DNA from: Odoribacter sp. UBA944
GTDB lineage: Bacteria > Bacteroidota > Bacteroidia > Bacteroidales > Marinifilaceae
NCBI GenBank assembly: GCA_002293375.1
Contig: DBDA01000047.1
Span: 282 to 33,484 of the forward strand
Direction: 5' to 3'
DNA length: 33,203 nucleotides
Positions 15,583-23,530 of the stretch are shown in pieces. The position numbers and the translations under genes were made by a program. Under the pieces are notes generated by a model. The model was not told the origin of the DNA and did no database searches. It saw nothing but the letters and a program-made list of their open reading frames with translations. The stretch's first letter is position 1, and each line of letters opens with the position of its first letter.

Positions 15583-16116
15583 TTATTTCCCGGCGATAAC
15601 GAGGTCCACCGGTACGTCATGCGCTTCGACAGGCACTGATTCCAATAACTGAAACCCAAAGCATACGCCGACCTTAAACGCCCCGGACGTTTTCAGGATG
15701 CGGTCGTAATATCCTTTTCCCCTACCCAGACGATTGCCTGTTTTGTCAAAAGCGACTCCCGGCACGATGATCAGGTCTATCGCGGCCGGATCTTCCCAGG
15801 GCCGGCCCACCGGCTCCGGAATGGCAAACCTCGCTCCCGGTACGAGTTTTTCCCGGCTTTCAAAACGGCGCAACTCCAAGGTATCGCCTTTTATACAAGG
15901 CAATAAAAAACATTTCTCACCGGCCCAACGGCTGATAAAATCGTGTGTATGGGGTTCGTCCTCCATGGACCAATAGGCCAGTACTACCCGGGCTTTTGCA
16001 AAGGCTTCTGTCTGCTCCAACTCGCTCCACACCGCTTCCGACTCCTGTTGTTTCTCTTCCCGGATCGTCGTTTTTTTCAACTCCCGGATCTTTTTTCTCG
16101 CTTCCTGCTTCTCCAT
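15583..16116 (-). CDS. fau: 5-formyltetrahydrofolate cyclo-ligase
   Basis: This cytoplasmic enzyme converts 5-formyl-THF to 5,10-methenyl-THF with ATP, recovering stored one-carbon folate. The protein is 177 residues, the family's usual size. The N-terminus is Lys/Arg-rich (EARKKIRELKK). The motif NRLGRGKGYYDRIL (residues 128-141) is the conserved ATP/phosphate-binding signature, and LIIVPGVAFD (115-124) precedes it. The end, HDVPVDLVIAGK, closely fits the family's usual C-terminus (D-x-x-x-T/V). It lies two bases after the GldB-like gene, so the two are co-transcribed. The gene is also called ygfA or mthfs. Confidence 0.95.
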   Translation of the reverse strand: MEKQEARKKIRELKKTTIREEKQQESEAVWSELEQTEAFAKARVVLAYWSMEDEPHTHDFISRWAGEKCFLLPCIKGDTLELRRFESREKLVPGARFAIPEPVGRPWEDPAAIDLIIVPGVAFDKTGNRLGRGKGYYDRILKTSGAFKVGVCFGFQLLESVPVEAHDVPVDLVIAGK

Positions 16117-16118
16117 GC

Positions 16119-17114
16119 TTACGGTTTATACCTTGCTTCTCTTAATATTTTGTGGTAATCCTGCTCCGCCATCAGCGCTTCTGCTTCCAACGGGCGGTTT
16201 TTCATGTACGCACCGACGATCCGGTAGCCGTTCCACAACACAGCCTGCCCCGGAGACTCTTCCGGCATGCCGGGCGAAAAAGGAGCGGCAAACAGGTACT
16301 TGCGCAACAACATCTGTCCGGTATCGAAGAGGTATTCGTTCTCGATCAAAAATCCCCACATCTCCTCTTCGTTTTCGCGGCACCACTCCCACTGTTCCCG
16401 GGTAAAGCCGAACAGGCGTTCCGGTGCGTAACCGGGCAACAGTTTTTCCAGCATATAGAGCAATTTCCCCTGGTGGATCATGCCGCTCACCAAGTCGTTT
16501 TGCAGGGGATGGTACGAGAACTCCGCCGTCAACCAACCTAACAGCAGGTCCCGGACAATGTTCTCCGGCGTCATGTTGCGGGCTAAGTAACGGGGAACCG
16601 GCGTCGCCAGCATTTTGTAGAAGAGGCACTCCTCGCCCAGGTAGTTGTCCAGACTGACACTGATCCAGGCGCTGTCCGCCACTATCGATTGGTTGAAGCC
16701 GGAGATGTGTGTGTAAAGGGCCGGAACGGGACGGCCGGGAAAGTAGTATGCATAGTAAGCGAACGCATCGGTCAATTCGCTCTCCTGTACGGCCATATCG
16801 GGATAGACCGTTTCCACGCTGTCGTACAGTTGCCGCATCACGGAGTCCCTTAAAAAATAGGAGAACAGGCGCGGAAACGCCTCACTCCGGGGATTCCCCA
16901 GCTGCAAAACCTCACCGGCATAGAGGGTGAAAAAACGGCCGTACCGGGCCTGCAAAGAGGCGGCATCGGGGTGCTCTTTGTCCAAAGCGAACAACTCCTG
17001 TTCGAAGCGGATAAAACGCCTCTCCTGCCGGAACTCACGGACATCCGGCCGCTGCTCGTTTTTACAACTGGCTATCAAAAGGCAGAAAAACAACCCGGGA
17101 ATGGCAAACTTCAT
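16119..17114 (-). CDS. GldB-like lipoprotein
   Basis: The protein is 331 residues. It begins with a lipoprotein signal (MKFAIPGLFFCLLIASC, lipid-modified Cys17). The body resembles the GldB family: an N-terminal DVREFRQERRFIRFEQELFAL, the central YTHISGFNQSIV and ISVSLDNYLGEECLFYK, and MTPENIVRDLLLGWLTAEF. GldB is required for gliding and surface-adhesin traffic in Flavobacterium johnsoniae. Homologues persist in non-gliding Bacteroidales with an unknown envelope role, and I see no other gld or spr gene here. It is the first gene of a two-gene unit with the 5-formyl-THF cyclo-ligase. I found no convincing TAnnTTTG box on the minus strand upstream. Confidence 0.85.
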   Translation of the reverse strand: MKFAIPGLFFCLLIASCKNEQRPDVREFRQERRFIRFEQELFALDKEHPDAASLQARYGRFFTLYAGEVLQLGNPRSEAFPRLFSYFLRDSVMRQLYDSVETVYPDMAVQESELTDAFAYYAYYFPGRPVPALYTHISGFNQSIVADSAWISVSLDNYLGEECLFYKMLATPVPRYLARNMTPENIVRDLLLGWLTAEFSYHPLQNDLVSGMIHQGKLLYMLEKLLPGYAPERLFGFTREQWEWCRENEEEMWGFLIENEYLFDTGQMLLRKYLFAAPFSPGMPEESPGQAVLWNGYRIVGAYMKNRPLEAEALMAEQDYHKILREARYKP

Positions 17115-17256
17115 CTTTGTTCGTTTTTATTTTAGGGTAAAAGTCGTATTTTTACATTCCTGATTTGAACAGGCTTTGATTGAGGATACGAAGGTACGAA
17201 CAAATTCGGTATTCTCTTCCTTTGCAGAACACATTACGAACCACATACTGTACCCT

Positions 17257-18825
17257 ATGCGCATCGCCATTCCTCAGCAGAATTACCACACGGGCAACAT
17301 CCGGAAAAATTATGAATTGATGCTGGAAGCCATTCAAAAAGCCCGGGCGGAACAGGCCGACCTGATCGTTTTCCCCGAATTGGCCGTTTGCGGCCCCCTG
17401 CCCCAGGACCTGCTGGAACAGGAGCCTTTTGTGACAGAGTGCCGCGAAACGGTGGAACGGCTGGCAGATGCCTGCGGAAGCATGGCCGCTATTATCGGGG
17501 CGCCGAATTTGGACCCGGCTAACGGCATCATGTACAACTCCGCCTACTTTATCCAGAACGGCGAGGTGGCGGACGGCGTGCATAAAACGGTACTCAGCGA
17601 CTACGATGTTTTTGACGAAAGCCGCTATTTTGTGGCCGGCGAGGAGAATACGCCGATCCGTTTCCGGAACAAAAACATCCGGATCCTGTTCGATGAATAC
17701 GAATCGGAGTTTATCGACAAGGGCGACAGTTTAGTAATCTACATCGGGTTGACCCCTTTTACCACGGAAAGCCTCTCCTACCGCAAACAGGTGTTGCAAT
17801 CGCTTTCGAAACAACGCAGCAAAACGATTGTTTCGGTCCATCCCGCAACGGCGGCCACATCGGTATTGTTTGACGGAAATTCGATGGTGTATAATTACAA
17901 GGGGGAAGCGGTGCTGCACATGAAAGCGTTCGAGGAGGATTTTGTGGTAATAGACATTGACCGGGTGCAACACTACCCGCTCTTGAAAAGTGAAAAAACG
18001 GATCCGATTGCCTTGGCCCACCGGGCATTGGTTTTCGGTATCCGGGACTATTTCCGGAAACACGGATTTACCCAGGCTGTATTGGGCGTGTCGGGCGGTC
18101 TGGATTCGGCCGTTGTCGCCGCCCTGGCGGCAGAGGCCATCGGCGCCGAAAACACGACCGGGTTGTTGATGCCTTCCGGCTTCTCCTCCGGTCATTCGGT
18201 GACGGACGCCGAAGCGTTGGCCCGGAATTTGGGCATATCCGCCCACACCTTCCCGATACAGGATATCTATGAAAAATACCTGAGCACTCTGGACAGCCTT
18301 TTTTACCAACTCCCGTTTAATGTTGCGGAAGAGAACCTGCAGGCCCGGATCCGGGGGAATCTGGTGATGGCCGTATCCAATAAGTTCGGGCACATTGTTC
18401 TCAACACCTCCAACAAAAGCGAGGCAGCAGTCGGGTACGGAACCTTGTACGGCGATCTCTGCGGCTCTTTGTCCGTGCTGTCCGATGTGTACAAAACCGA
18501 CGTGTATAAATTGGCCCGGTATATCAACCGGGAGAAAGAGATCATTCCGGAACACACCCTGACCAAAACCCCTTCGGCCGAGTTGCGGCCCGATCAGAAG
18601 GACCAGGACTCTCTGCCGGAATACGATGTGTTGGACGGTATTCTGAAACTCTATCTGGAAGAACGGCACTCTGCCCGGGAGATCATTCTCCGGGGTTTTG
18701 AGAAAGAGACGGTCGAAAAGGTAATCTCCATGGTGATCCGGAACGAATACAAACGCAAGCAGTGCCCGCCCGGTATCCGGATCAGTAAAAAAGCGTTCGG
18801 TAGCGGGAGGCGGTTTCCGGTTTAG
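17257..18825 (+). CDS. nadE: NAD+ synthase with a degenerate glutaminase domain
   Basis: This enzyme amidates nicotinic acid adenine dinucleotide to NAD+ using ATP. The protein is 522 residues from MRIAIPQQNY; a TTG 81 bases upstream extends the frame but has no family similarity. Residues 1 to about 240 are a nitrilase-type glutaminase domain with Glu41 (VFPELAVCG) and Lys110 (HKTVLSDYDVFDE) of the E-K-C triad. At the nucleophile position, where relatives read ICED, this protein reads LFDEYE (144-149) with no cysteine. Residues 255-522 are the synthase: P-loop SGGLDS (279-284) and TSNKSEAAVGYGTLYGD (384-400) are intact. I infer that it uses free ammonia. It ends one base before smpB, which converges. 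A weak -7 candidate TTCCTTTG lies at 17217-17224. Confidence 0.92.
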   Translation: MRIAIPQQNYHTGNIRKNYELMLEAIQKARAEQADLIVFPELAVCGPLPQDLLEQEPFVTECRETVERLADACGSMAAIIGAPNLDPANGIMYNSAYFIQNGEVADGVHKTVLSDYDVFDESRYFVAGEENTPIRFRNKNIRILFDEYESEFIDKGDSLVIYIGLTPFTTESLSYRKQVLQSLSKQRSKTIVSVHPATAATSVLFDGNSMVYNYKGEAVLHMKAFEEDFVVIDIDRVQHYPLLKSEKTDPIALAHRALVFGIRDYFRKHGFTQAVLGVSGGLDSAVVAALAAEAIGAENTTGLLMPSGFSSGHSVTDAEALARNLGISAHTFPIQDIYEKYLSTLDSLFYQLPFNVAEENLQARIRGNLVMAVSNKFGHIVLNTSNKSEAAVGYGTLYGDLCGSLSVLSDVYKTDVYKLARYINREKEIIPEHTLTKTPSAELRPDQKDQDSLPEYDVLDGILKLYLEERHSAREIILRGFEKETVEKVISMVIRNEYKRKQCPPGIRISKKAFGSGRRFPV

Positions 18826-18826
18826 G

Positions 18827-19270
18827 TTACCGGAAGCGCTCCATCTCCCGTTTGGCGTCTTTTAGTTTTAGGGATTCCCGTTTGTCGAACTCTTTTTTGC
18901 CTTTGGCCAAAGCGATGCGCAGTTTGGCCCACCCCTTATCCGTCAGGAAGAGTTTGACGGGAACAATGGTGAGGCCGCTCTCTTTGACTTTGCGCTCCCA
19001 TTTTCGCAACTCCTTCCGGGTCAGCAACAGTTTCCGCTCCCGTTTCTCCTCGTGGTTGTAGTAGGTGCCCAAGCGGTATTCGGCAATGTGTATGCCCCTG
19101 ACCCACAACTCTCCCCGGGAAAAATAGCAATAAGAGTCAACCAAACTGGCTTTGCCGGCCCGGATGGATTTGATTTCCGTTCCGGTCAGGACAATGCCGG
19201 CGTTGTACTCTTCGATAAATTCGTAGTCGAAGGAGGCGCGTTTGTTTCGTATGTTTATATCGGAGGACAT
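18827..19270 (-). CDS. smpB: SsrA-binding protein SmpB
   Basis: SmpB binds tmRNA and delivers it to stalled ribosomes for trans-translation. The protein is 147 residues, the standard length. The core is an OB-fold: NKRASFDYEFIEEYNAGIVLTG at the start, then GTEIKSIRAGKASLVDSY, and YNHEEKRERKLLLTRKE, which are near-invariant. The basic C-terminal tail GKKEFDKRESLKLKDAKREMERF reaches the decoding site. It has a good promoter on the minus strand. Its stop is one base from the nadE stop, with no terminator between, so the two transcripts must run into each other's 3' ends. The tmRNA gene itself is not in the window. Confidence 0.97.
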   Translation of the reverse strand: MSSDINIRNKRASFDYEFIEEYNAGIVLTGTEIKSIRAGKASLVDSYCYFSRGELWVRGIHIAEYRLGTYYNHEEKRERKLLLTRKELRKWERKVKESGLTIVPVKLFLTDKGWAKLRIALAKGKKEFDKRESLKLKDAKREMERFR

Positions 19271-19295
19271 GGCCTGTATTTACTCTATCACAGGG

Positions 19296-19303
19296 CAAAG
19301 ATA
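19296..19303 (-). promoter_or_regulatory. -7 box for smpB
   Basis: The minus strand reads TATCTTTG here, an exact TAnnTTTG match, 25 bp upstream of the smpB start. The -33 region has no clear TTTG. Confidence 0.5.
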
Positions 19304-19396
19304 CAAAAAATACCCGCCGGGGGAATGGCCTGTGGCCCGGTATCTTGAAAAAATGTTAATTTTTAACTGTCAGGCAAAACATGTAAGATAAACAGG

Positions 19397-19404
19397 TACT
19401 TTTG
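19397..19404 (+). promoter_or_regulatory. -7 box for the cysteine desulfidase operon
   Basis: TACTTTTG (19397-19404) matches TAnnTTTG exactly, 28 bp before the start codon at 19433. The smpB -7 box on the other strand is about 95 bp away, so this is a divergent promoter region. Confidence 0.5.
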
Positions 19405-19432
19405 TTCAATACAAAAATTAAAACCACCTTAT

Positions 19433-20716
19433 ATGTGTCAGGCTACAAATGAACAGTTGATTGCGATTTTACAGGAAGAAGCCGTACCGGCCCTGGGATG
19501 TACGGAACCGGTGGCCTGCGGGTTGGTGTGTGCCCGGTGCCGGGAAGAGTTGGGCGGAATTCCGGCGAGAATTGACGTGTGGGTGAGCGGCAACATTTAT
19601 AAAAACGGCATGGGGGTTGGTATTCCCGGAACCGGTATGTCCGGTTTGCCTATCGCTGCTGCGGTGGGAGCGGTATGCGGCCGTACCGAATACGGCCTGG
19701 AGGTGTTGAAGGATGTTTCCGTTGGCAATAATCTGTTGAAAGCACAGGAGTTGGTTGAAAAGGGAGCGGTCCGGGTCTATCTGAAAGAGGACGCCCCCGA
19801 TAAACTGTACGCGGAAGCGGTTTGCTCCCGCGGAACGGATACGGTCAAAGCCGTTATTGCCTATGCGCACACGAATTTTATACGGGTAGAAAAGAACGGA
19901 AATATCATTTTTCAGAAAGAGTCCGGCAGCCCGGCAAAGGATGTGGGCAAAAGGCCGGAGTTGAGTGTGGAGCGGATCTGGCGTTTTATCCATGAGATCG
20001 AGCCGGAAAAAATAGCCTTTGTATGGAAGGGTGCGGAGATGAACAAAGCCATTTCCGACAAAGGGTTGAGAAACGAGTACGGCCTGCAGGTTGGGAAAAC
20101 GCTGTTTGAGAATATTGAAAAAGGGTTGCTGAAAGACGACCTGCTGAACAGCGCCCTGATATGCGCCACAGCAGCCTCCGATGCCCGAATGGACGGGTGC
20201 GAAAAGCCGGTCATGACCAACTCCGGAAGCGGCAATCAGGGAATTACCGTGTACCTGCCGGTGGTGGTTGCCGCCGAGCGCTTCGGCGCTTCCCGGGAGC
20301 AACAGATCCGGGCATTGGCGTTGAGCAACCTGCTCGCGGCGCACATCCACTATTACATGGGGCATCTCTCCGCCCTGTGCGGCATATTGATCGCGGCGAC
20401 CGGATCGGCATCGGCGATCACCTACCTGATGGGCGGCACCTACGAACAGGTGGTCAATACCATCAAAACCATGTGTTCCAACCTTACCGGCATGATGTGC
20501 GACGGCGCCAAGCAGGGATGCGCCCTGAAGGTCTATTCGGGGGTTTCCGCAGCCGTTCAGGCGGCTCTGCTCTCCATGCGCGGGATCAAAACCCGCAACG
20601 ACGGGATCATAGAGGAGAACATTGAACAAACCATTCGGAACATCGGGATTATCGGAACGGCCGGCATGGAGCAGACGGATAAAACCATTCTGCACATCAT
20701 GCGCAACAAGAAGTAG
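19433..20716 (+). CDS. cyuA: L-cysteine desulfidase, CyuA/UPF0597 family
   Basis: Members of this family cleave L-cysteine to pyruvate, ammonia and H2S with a [4Fe-4S] cluster. The protein is 427 residues. Family motifs include ALGCTEPVA (20-28), VSGNIYKNGMGVGIPGTG, MTNSGSGNQGI (261-271) and TGMMCDGAKQGCALK (352-366). Four cysteines, Cys23, Cys316, Cys356 and Cys363, repeat the spacing I recall for the cluster ligands of the Methanocaldococcus enzyme (25, 282, 322, 329: gaps of 40 and 7 in the C-terminal three). Cluster ligation is thus well supported; the substrate could also be serine or a related amino acid. It heads a plus-strand unit with the TatD-like and TcdA genes, 21 bp downstream. 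No cysteine transporter gene is adjacent. Confidence 0.9.
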   Translation: MCQATNEQLIAILQEEAVPALGCTEPVACGLVCARCREELGGIPARIDVWVSGNIYKNGMGVGIPGTGMSGLPIAAAVGAVCGRTEYGLEVLKDVSVGNNLLKAQELVEKGAVRVYLKEDAPDKLYAEAVCSRGTDTVKAVIAYAHTNFIRVEKNGNIIFQKESGSPAKDVGKRPELSVERIWRFIHEIEPEKIAFVWKGAEMNKAISDKGLRNEYGLQVGKTLFENIEKGLLKDDLLNSALICATAASDARMDGCEKPVMTNSGSGNQGITVYLPVVVAAERFGASREQQIRALALSNLLAAHIHYYMGHLSALCGILIAATGSASAITYLMGGTYEQVVNTIKTMCSNLTGMMCDGAKQGCALKVYSGVSAAVQAALLSMRGIKTRNDGIIEENIEQTIRNIGIIGTAGMEQTDKTILHIMRNKK

Positions 20717-20737
20717 TTGTTTCGCGTACCGGTGTGC

Positions 20738-21388
20738 ATGAACCTATTTACAGATATACATACCCACACAGCCTCTCCGGGGCATAAGGCGGCTGTTTTG
20801 GACATCAGCGACGGTAAGCCCCGTGTACCGGGTATGCTGTATTCCAAGGGGATTCATCCGCTCTTTTCCCGGGGAGAAGAGGCGTTGGAGGCAATTGACG
20901 CGGATGCGGCCAACGGAGTGTTGGCGGCCATCGGGGAGTGCGGGATGGACCGGAACGCTCCGGTTTCCCTGAAAAAGCAGGAGTACTTTTTTTCCCGGCA
21001 GGTTGAATTGTCCGAAAAATACCGCTTGCCCCTGATCATCCACTGTGTACGGGCTTTCCCGGAATTGCTGTCGGTATATAAGAATATGTGTCCCTCGGAA
21101 ACTTGGATCGTTCACGGATACAACAACAACCGGGAGATACTGGAAGCGCTGTTGCAGCACGGACTTTACGTATCGGCCGGCAAGCACATCCTGGACCCTG
21201 TATCCAACATCCGGCAGTGGATAGGCCTTGTGCCGGCCGAACAGCTTTTTTTAGAGACTGACGATTCCCCCGTTCCGCTGGAGAAGATATACGAAGAGAC
21301 CGCCCGTTTACGGGGAGAAACCGTCGAGACGTTGGCTAAGAACGTATGGGCGAATTTCCGGCGTACATTTCACAACAAACCACAATGA
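20738..21388 (+). CDS. TatD-family metal-dependent hydrolase (short form)
   Basis: The protein is 216 residues from MNLFTDIHTHT; an upstream TTG adds seven codons without support. Metal-binding motifs of the TatD/TIM-barrel amidohydrolase family are seen in order: DIHTH (His8, His10), GECGMD (Glu near 67), IHCVRA, VHGY, and LETDDSP near the C-terminus. It is somewhat short against the usual 255-265 residues of TatD deoxyribonucleases, mainly through a compact N-terminal half. The family includes 3'-5' DNA/RNA exonucleases and D-Tyr-tRNA deacylase-like enzymes; the substrate here is unknown. Its TGA overlaps the tcdA ATG (ATGA), so the two are translationally coupled. Confidence 0.9.
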   Translation: MNLFTDIHTHTASPGHKAAVLDISDGKPRVPGMLYSKGIHPLFSRGEEALEAIDADAANGVLAAIGECGMDRNAPVSLKKQEYFFSRQVELSEKYRLPLIIHCVRAFPELLSVYKNMCPSETWIVHGYNNNREILEALLQHGLYVSAGKHILDPVSNIRQWIGLVPAEQLFLETDDSPVPLEKIYEETARLRGETVETLAKNVWANFRRTFHNKPQ

Positions 21389-22107
21389 CAGATTGGTTGG
21401 ACAGGACGACGTTGTTGTTGGGAGCAGCCAACATGGAGAAGTTGAGGAACGCCCATGTATTGGTGGCGGGACTTGGCGGAGTCGGGGCCTACGCAGCGGA
21501 GATGCTGTGCCGGGCCGGCGTCGGAGAGATGACGATCATCGACGGGGATGTGGTGGAAGCGACCAACAAGAACCGCCAATTGCCGGCCCTGGACAGCACC
21601 GTCGGCCAATCCAAGGCGCACCTGATGGCGCAGCGGTTTTCGGACATCAATCCGGAGATCCGGTTACACGCCATAGACCGTTTTATCCGCGACAAAGAGA
21701 TGGTGGATATCCTGAGCGCCGCACCGTACGACTACGTAGTGGATGCTATTGATACGCTGGCGCCCAAGATATTTCTGATCTACCACAGCCTGCAGGCAGG
21801 GTTGAACGTAGTCAGTTCCATGGGATCGGGCGGCAAGACCGACCCTTCACAGGTCCGGGTGGCCGATATCTCCCAAAGCTACAATTGCCACCTGGCCCGG
21901 ATGCTGCGGAAACGGCTCCACCGGCTGGGGGTATACGAAGGGGTCCAGGTGGTTTTTTCTTCGGAACCGACCGATGCCGCCGCCGTAGTGCTGAGTGAGG
22001 GACAGAACAAAAAATCCAACGTCGGCACCATCTCCTACATGCCTCCCCTCTTCGGATGCTTTATTGCTTCCGTAGTGATCCGGGAACTGACCGCAGCCGT
22101 TCGCTGA
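21385..22107 (+). CDS. tcdA: tRNA threonylcarbamoyladenosine dehydratase
   Basis: TcdA (CsdL) uses ATP to cyclise t6A37 of tRNA to ct6A. The protein is 240 residues from MTDWLDRTTLLLG; the frame is open 13 codons further up inside the TatD gene, and the ATGA overlap favours the later start. The E1/ThiF-like Rossmann motif GLGGVGAYAAE (29-39) binds ATP, with DGDVVEATNKNRQ and AIDTLAPK downstream. The MGSGGKTDPSQVRV stretch and the LARMLRKRLHRLGV helix are typical of TcdA rather than ThiF or MoeB. In E. coli TcdA works with the CsdA/CsdE sulfur relay; neither is here, though the operon begins with a cysteine desulfidase. It converges with the efflux operon, 28 bp apart, and no terminator is seen. 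Confidence 0.93.
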   Translation: MTDWLDRTTLLLGAANMEKLRNAHVLVAGLGGVGAYAAEMLCRAGVGEMTIIDGDVVEATNKNRQLPALDSTVGQSKAHLMAQRFSDINPEIRLHAIDRFIRDKEMVDILSAAPYDYVVDAIDTLAPKIFLIYHSLQAGLNVVSSMGSGGKTDPSQVRVADISQSYNCHLARMLRKRLHRLGVYEGVQVVFSSEPTDAAAVVLSEGQNKKSNVGTISYMPPLFGCFIASVVIRELTAAVR

Positions 22108-22135
22108 CCTTCCCCCCTGTTTCACCCGCACGGTC

Positions 22136-23530
22136 TTACTCTCTTCCTCCTCCCAACGCCCGGTAGAGATTGACGGCCGCCTGCAATTGTTGCAGAGCGT
22201 CATTTACTTGATTCAGTTGAGCTTGTAACAGATTTTGCTGGGCCGACAACACCTCTGTGTAGTTGGCTTCCCCGGCCGCCAACAGCTCCTGGGTAAACTC
22301 CACCGCTGTGGTCAACGCCTCTATCTGGCGGGAACGGGGCAGCGCTTTTTCCTGAGCCGCCTCGTACGTATAAAGGATGTCGGATACCTCCTGCCCTGCT
22401 TCCAAGAGCGCTTTCTCAAAGGCGAGCAATGCTTCTTCCTGCTGGGCTTCCGCGATCCTCAAGTTTCCTTTCAACTGCTTTTGGGCAAACACCGGAAAGG
22501 TCAATCCGCCGATCACCGAGGCAACAAAGTACTCCGGTTTAAAAAAATGGCTCAATCTTTCTGCCGTATACCCCGCCATCGAGCCTGTATTCAACGTCAG
22601 GGAGGGATAGAGAGCCGCCCGCGAAGCCCTGGTCAACTCAAACGCCTCCCGGACATTCCATTCGGCCTGCCGGAGATCCGGCCTGTTGGCCAGCATCTGC
22701 AACGGTACGCCGTATTTTAACTCTCCGGGCAACTCCTGTGCGGCAAATACACTCCGCTCCACCGCCCCCGGTTTTCTTCCCAACAGCACGGAGAGGCTGT
22801 TTTCCAAGCTCCGGATCTGCTCTTTCAGGTCCGGAACTCCGGCCTCCGTGCTGTACCACAACGCACGGCTCTGCTGCACAGCGGCTCCGTTCAGCATGCC
22901 GGCCTGCATCATGGCCTCCATCGCTTCCGCACTCTTCTGCAACAATTTTACCGTCTCTTCCGTGATCTCAAGTTGCCGGTCCAGGGCAAGAAGGGTGTAA
23001 TAAGATAAAGCGATGTTGGCTATCAACGAGGTTTGCACCAACTGAAGAGACTCTTCGCCGGCCCAGAAGCGGGCATAGGCGGCTTTCGACCGGTGCCGCA
23101 GCTTTCCCCAGATGTCGGCCTCCCAGGTCGAAACGACGTCAAGCGTGAATTGATTGGTGTGGTATTTCAGCAGTTCGCTTCCGGAAGGCCCGGAAGAGCG
23201 TTTGTGTTGCACCTGTCCCGCCAGTGAAAGCGATGGAAAAAAGGCTGACCGTGCCATTTTCAGGGAGATCTCGGCTTCCCGGAGTTTCAGTACGGCGGTC
23301 CGCAGGTCGTAATTAGTCTCCACTCCTTCAGCGATCAGCCGCAGGAGCAACGTATCCGCAAAAAATTGCCTCCACGGGATCGAAGCAATGGTCTGCGTAT
23401 CCCGGAAAGTCTGATCCCGGAACAATCCCTCCGTCTCTGTTTGCGGAGGTGTATACGGCCCGGTCACCCGGCAGGAAACGAAAAGTAAACCGGCCAAAAG
23501 CCCCCCAACGATAAACGCTACTCTGTTCAT
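22136..23530 (-). CDS. Outer-membrane efflux lipoprotein, NodT/OprM family
   Basis: This is the outer-membrane channel of the tripartite pump. The 464-residue protein has a lipoprotein signal (FVSC, lipid-modified Cys20) followed by RVTGPYTPPQT, usual for this family. Two repeated helical segments of the outer-membrane efflux type are visible: the first includes ETNYDLRTAVLKLREAEISL and the second LANRPDLRQAEWNVREAFELTRASRAALYPSL (the PDLRQAE motif is diagnostic). The C-terminal half ends with an AGEANYTEVLSAQQNLLQAQ helix. It overlaps the pump gene by 4 bp (23527-23530). The substrate class cannot be told from sequence. Confidence 0.95.
   Translation of the reverse strand: MNRVAFIVGGLLAGLLFVSCRVTGPYTPPQTETEGLFRDQTFRDTQTIASIPWRQFFADTLLLRLIAEGVETNYDLRTAVLKLREAEISLKMARSAFFPSLSLAGQVQHKRSSGPSGSELLKYHTNQFTLDVVSTWEADIWGKLRHRSKAAYARFWAGEESLQLVQTSLIANIALSYYTLLALDRQLEITEETVKLLQKSAEAMEAMMQAGMLNGAAVQQSRALWYSTEAGVPDLKEQIRSLENSLSVLLGRKPGAVERSVFAAQELPGELKYGVPLQMLANRPDLRQAEWNVREAFELTRASRAALYPSLTLNTGSMAGYTAERLSHFFKPEYFVASVIGGLTFPVFAQKQLKGNLRIAEAQQEEALLAFEKALLEAGQEVSDILYTYEAAQEKALPRSRQIEALTTAVEFTQELLAAGEANYTEVLSAQQNLLQAQLNQVNDALQQLQAAVNLYRALGGGRE

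Noticed and set aside
17176..17256. TTG-started N-terminal extension of NadE
   Set aside because: Not similar to the family; the ATG at 17257 gives the usual MRIAI-type start. Similar TTG or GTG extensions were dropped for the TatD, TcdA, esterase-family and unknown membrane proteins.
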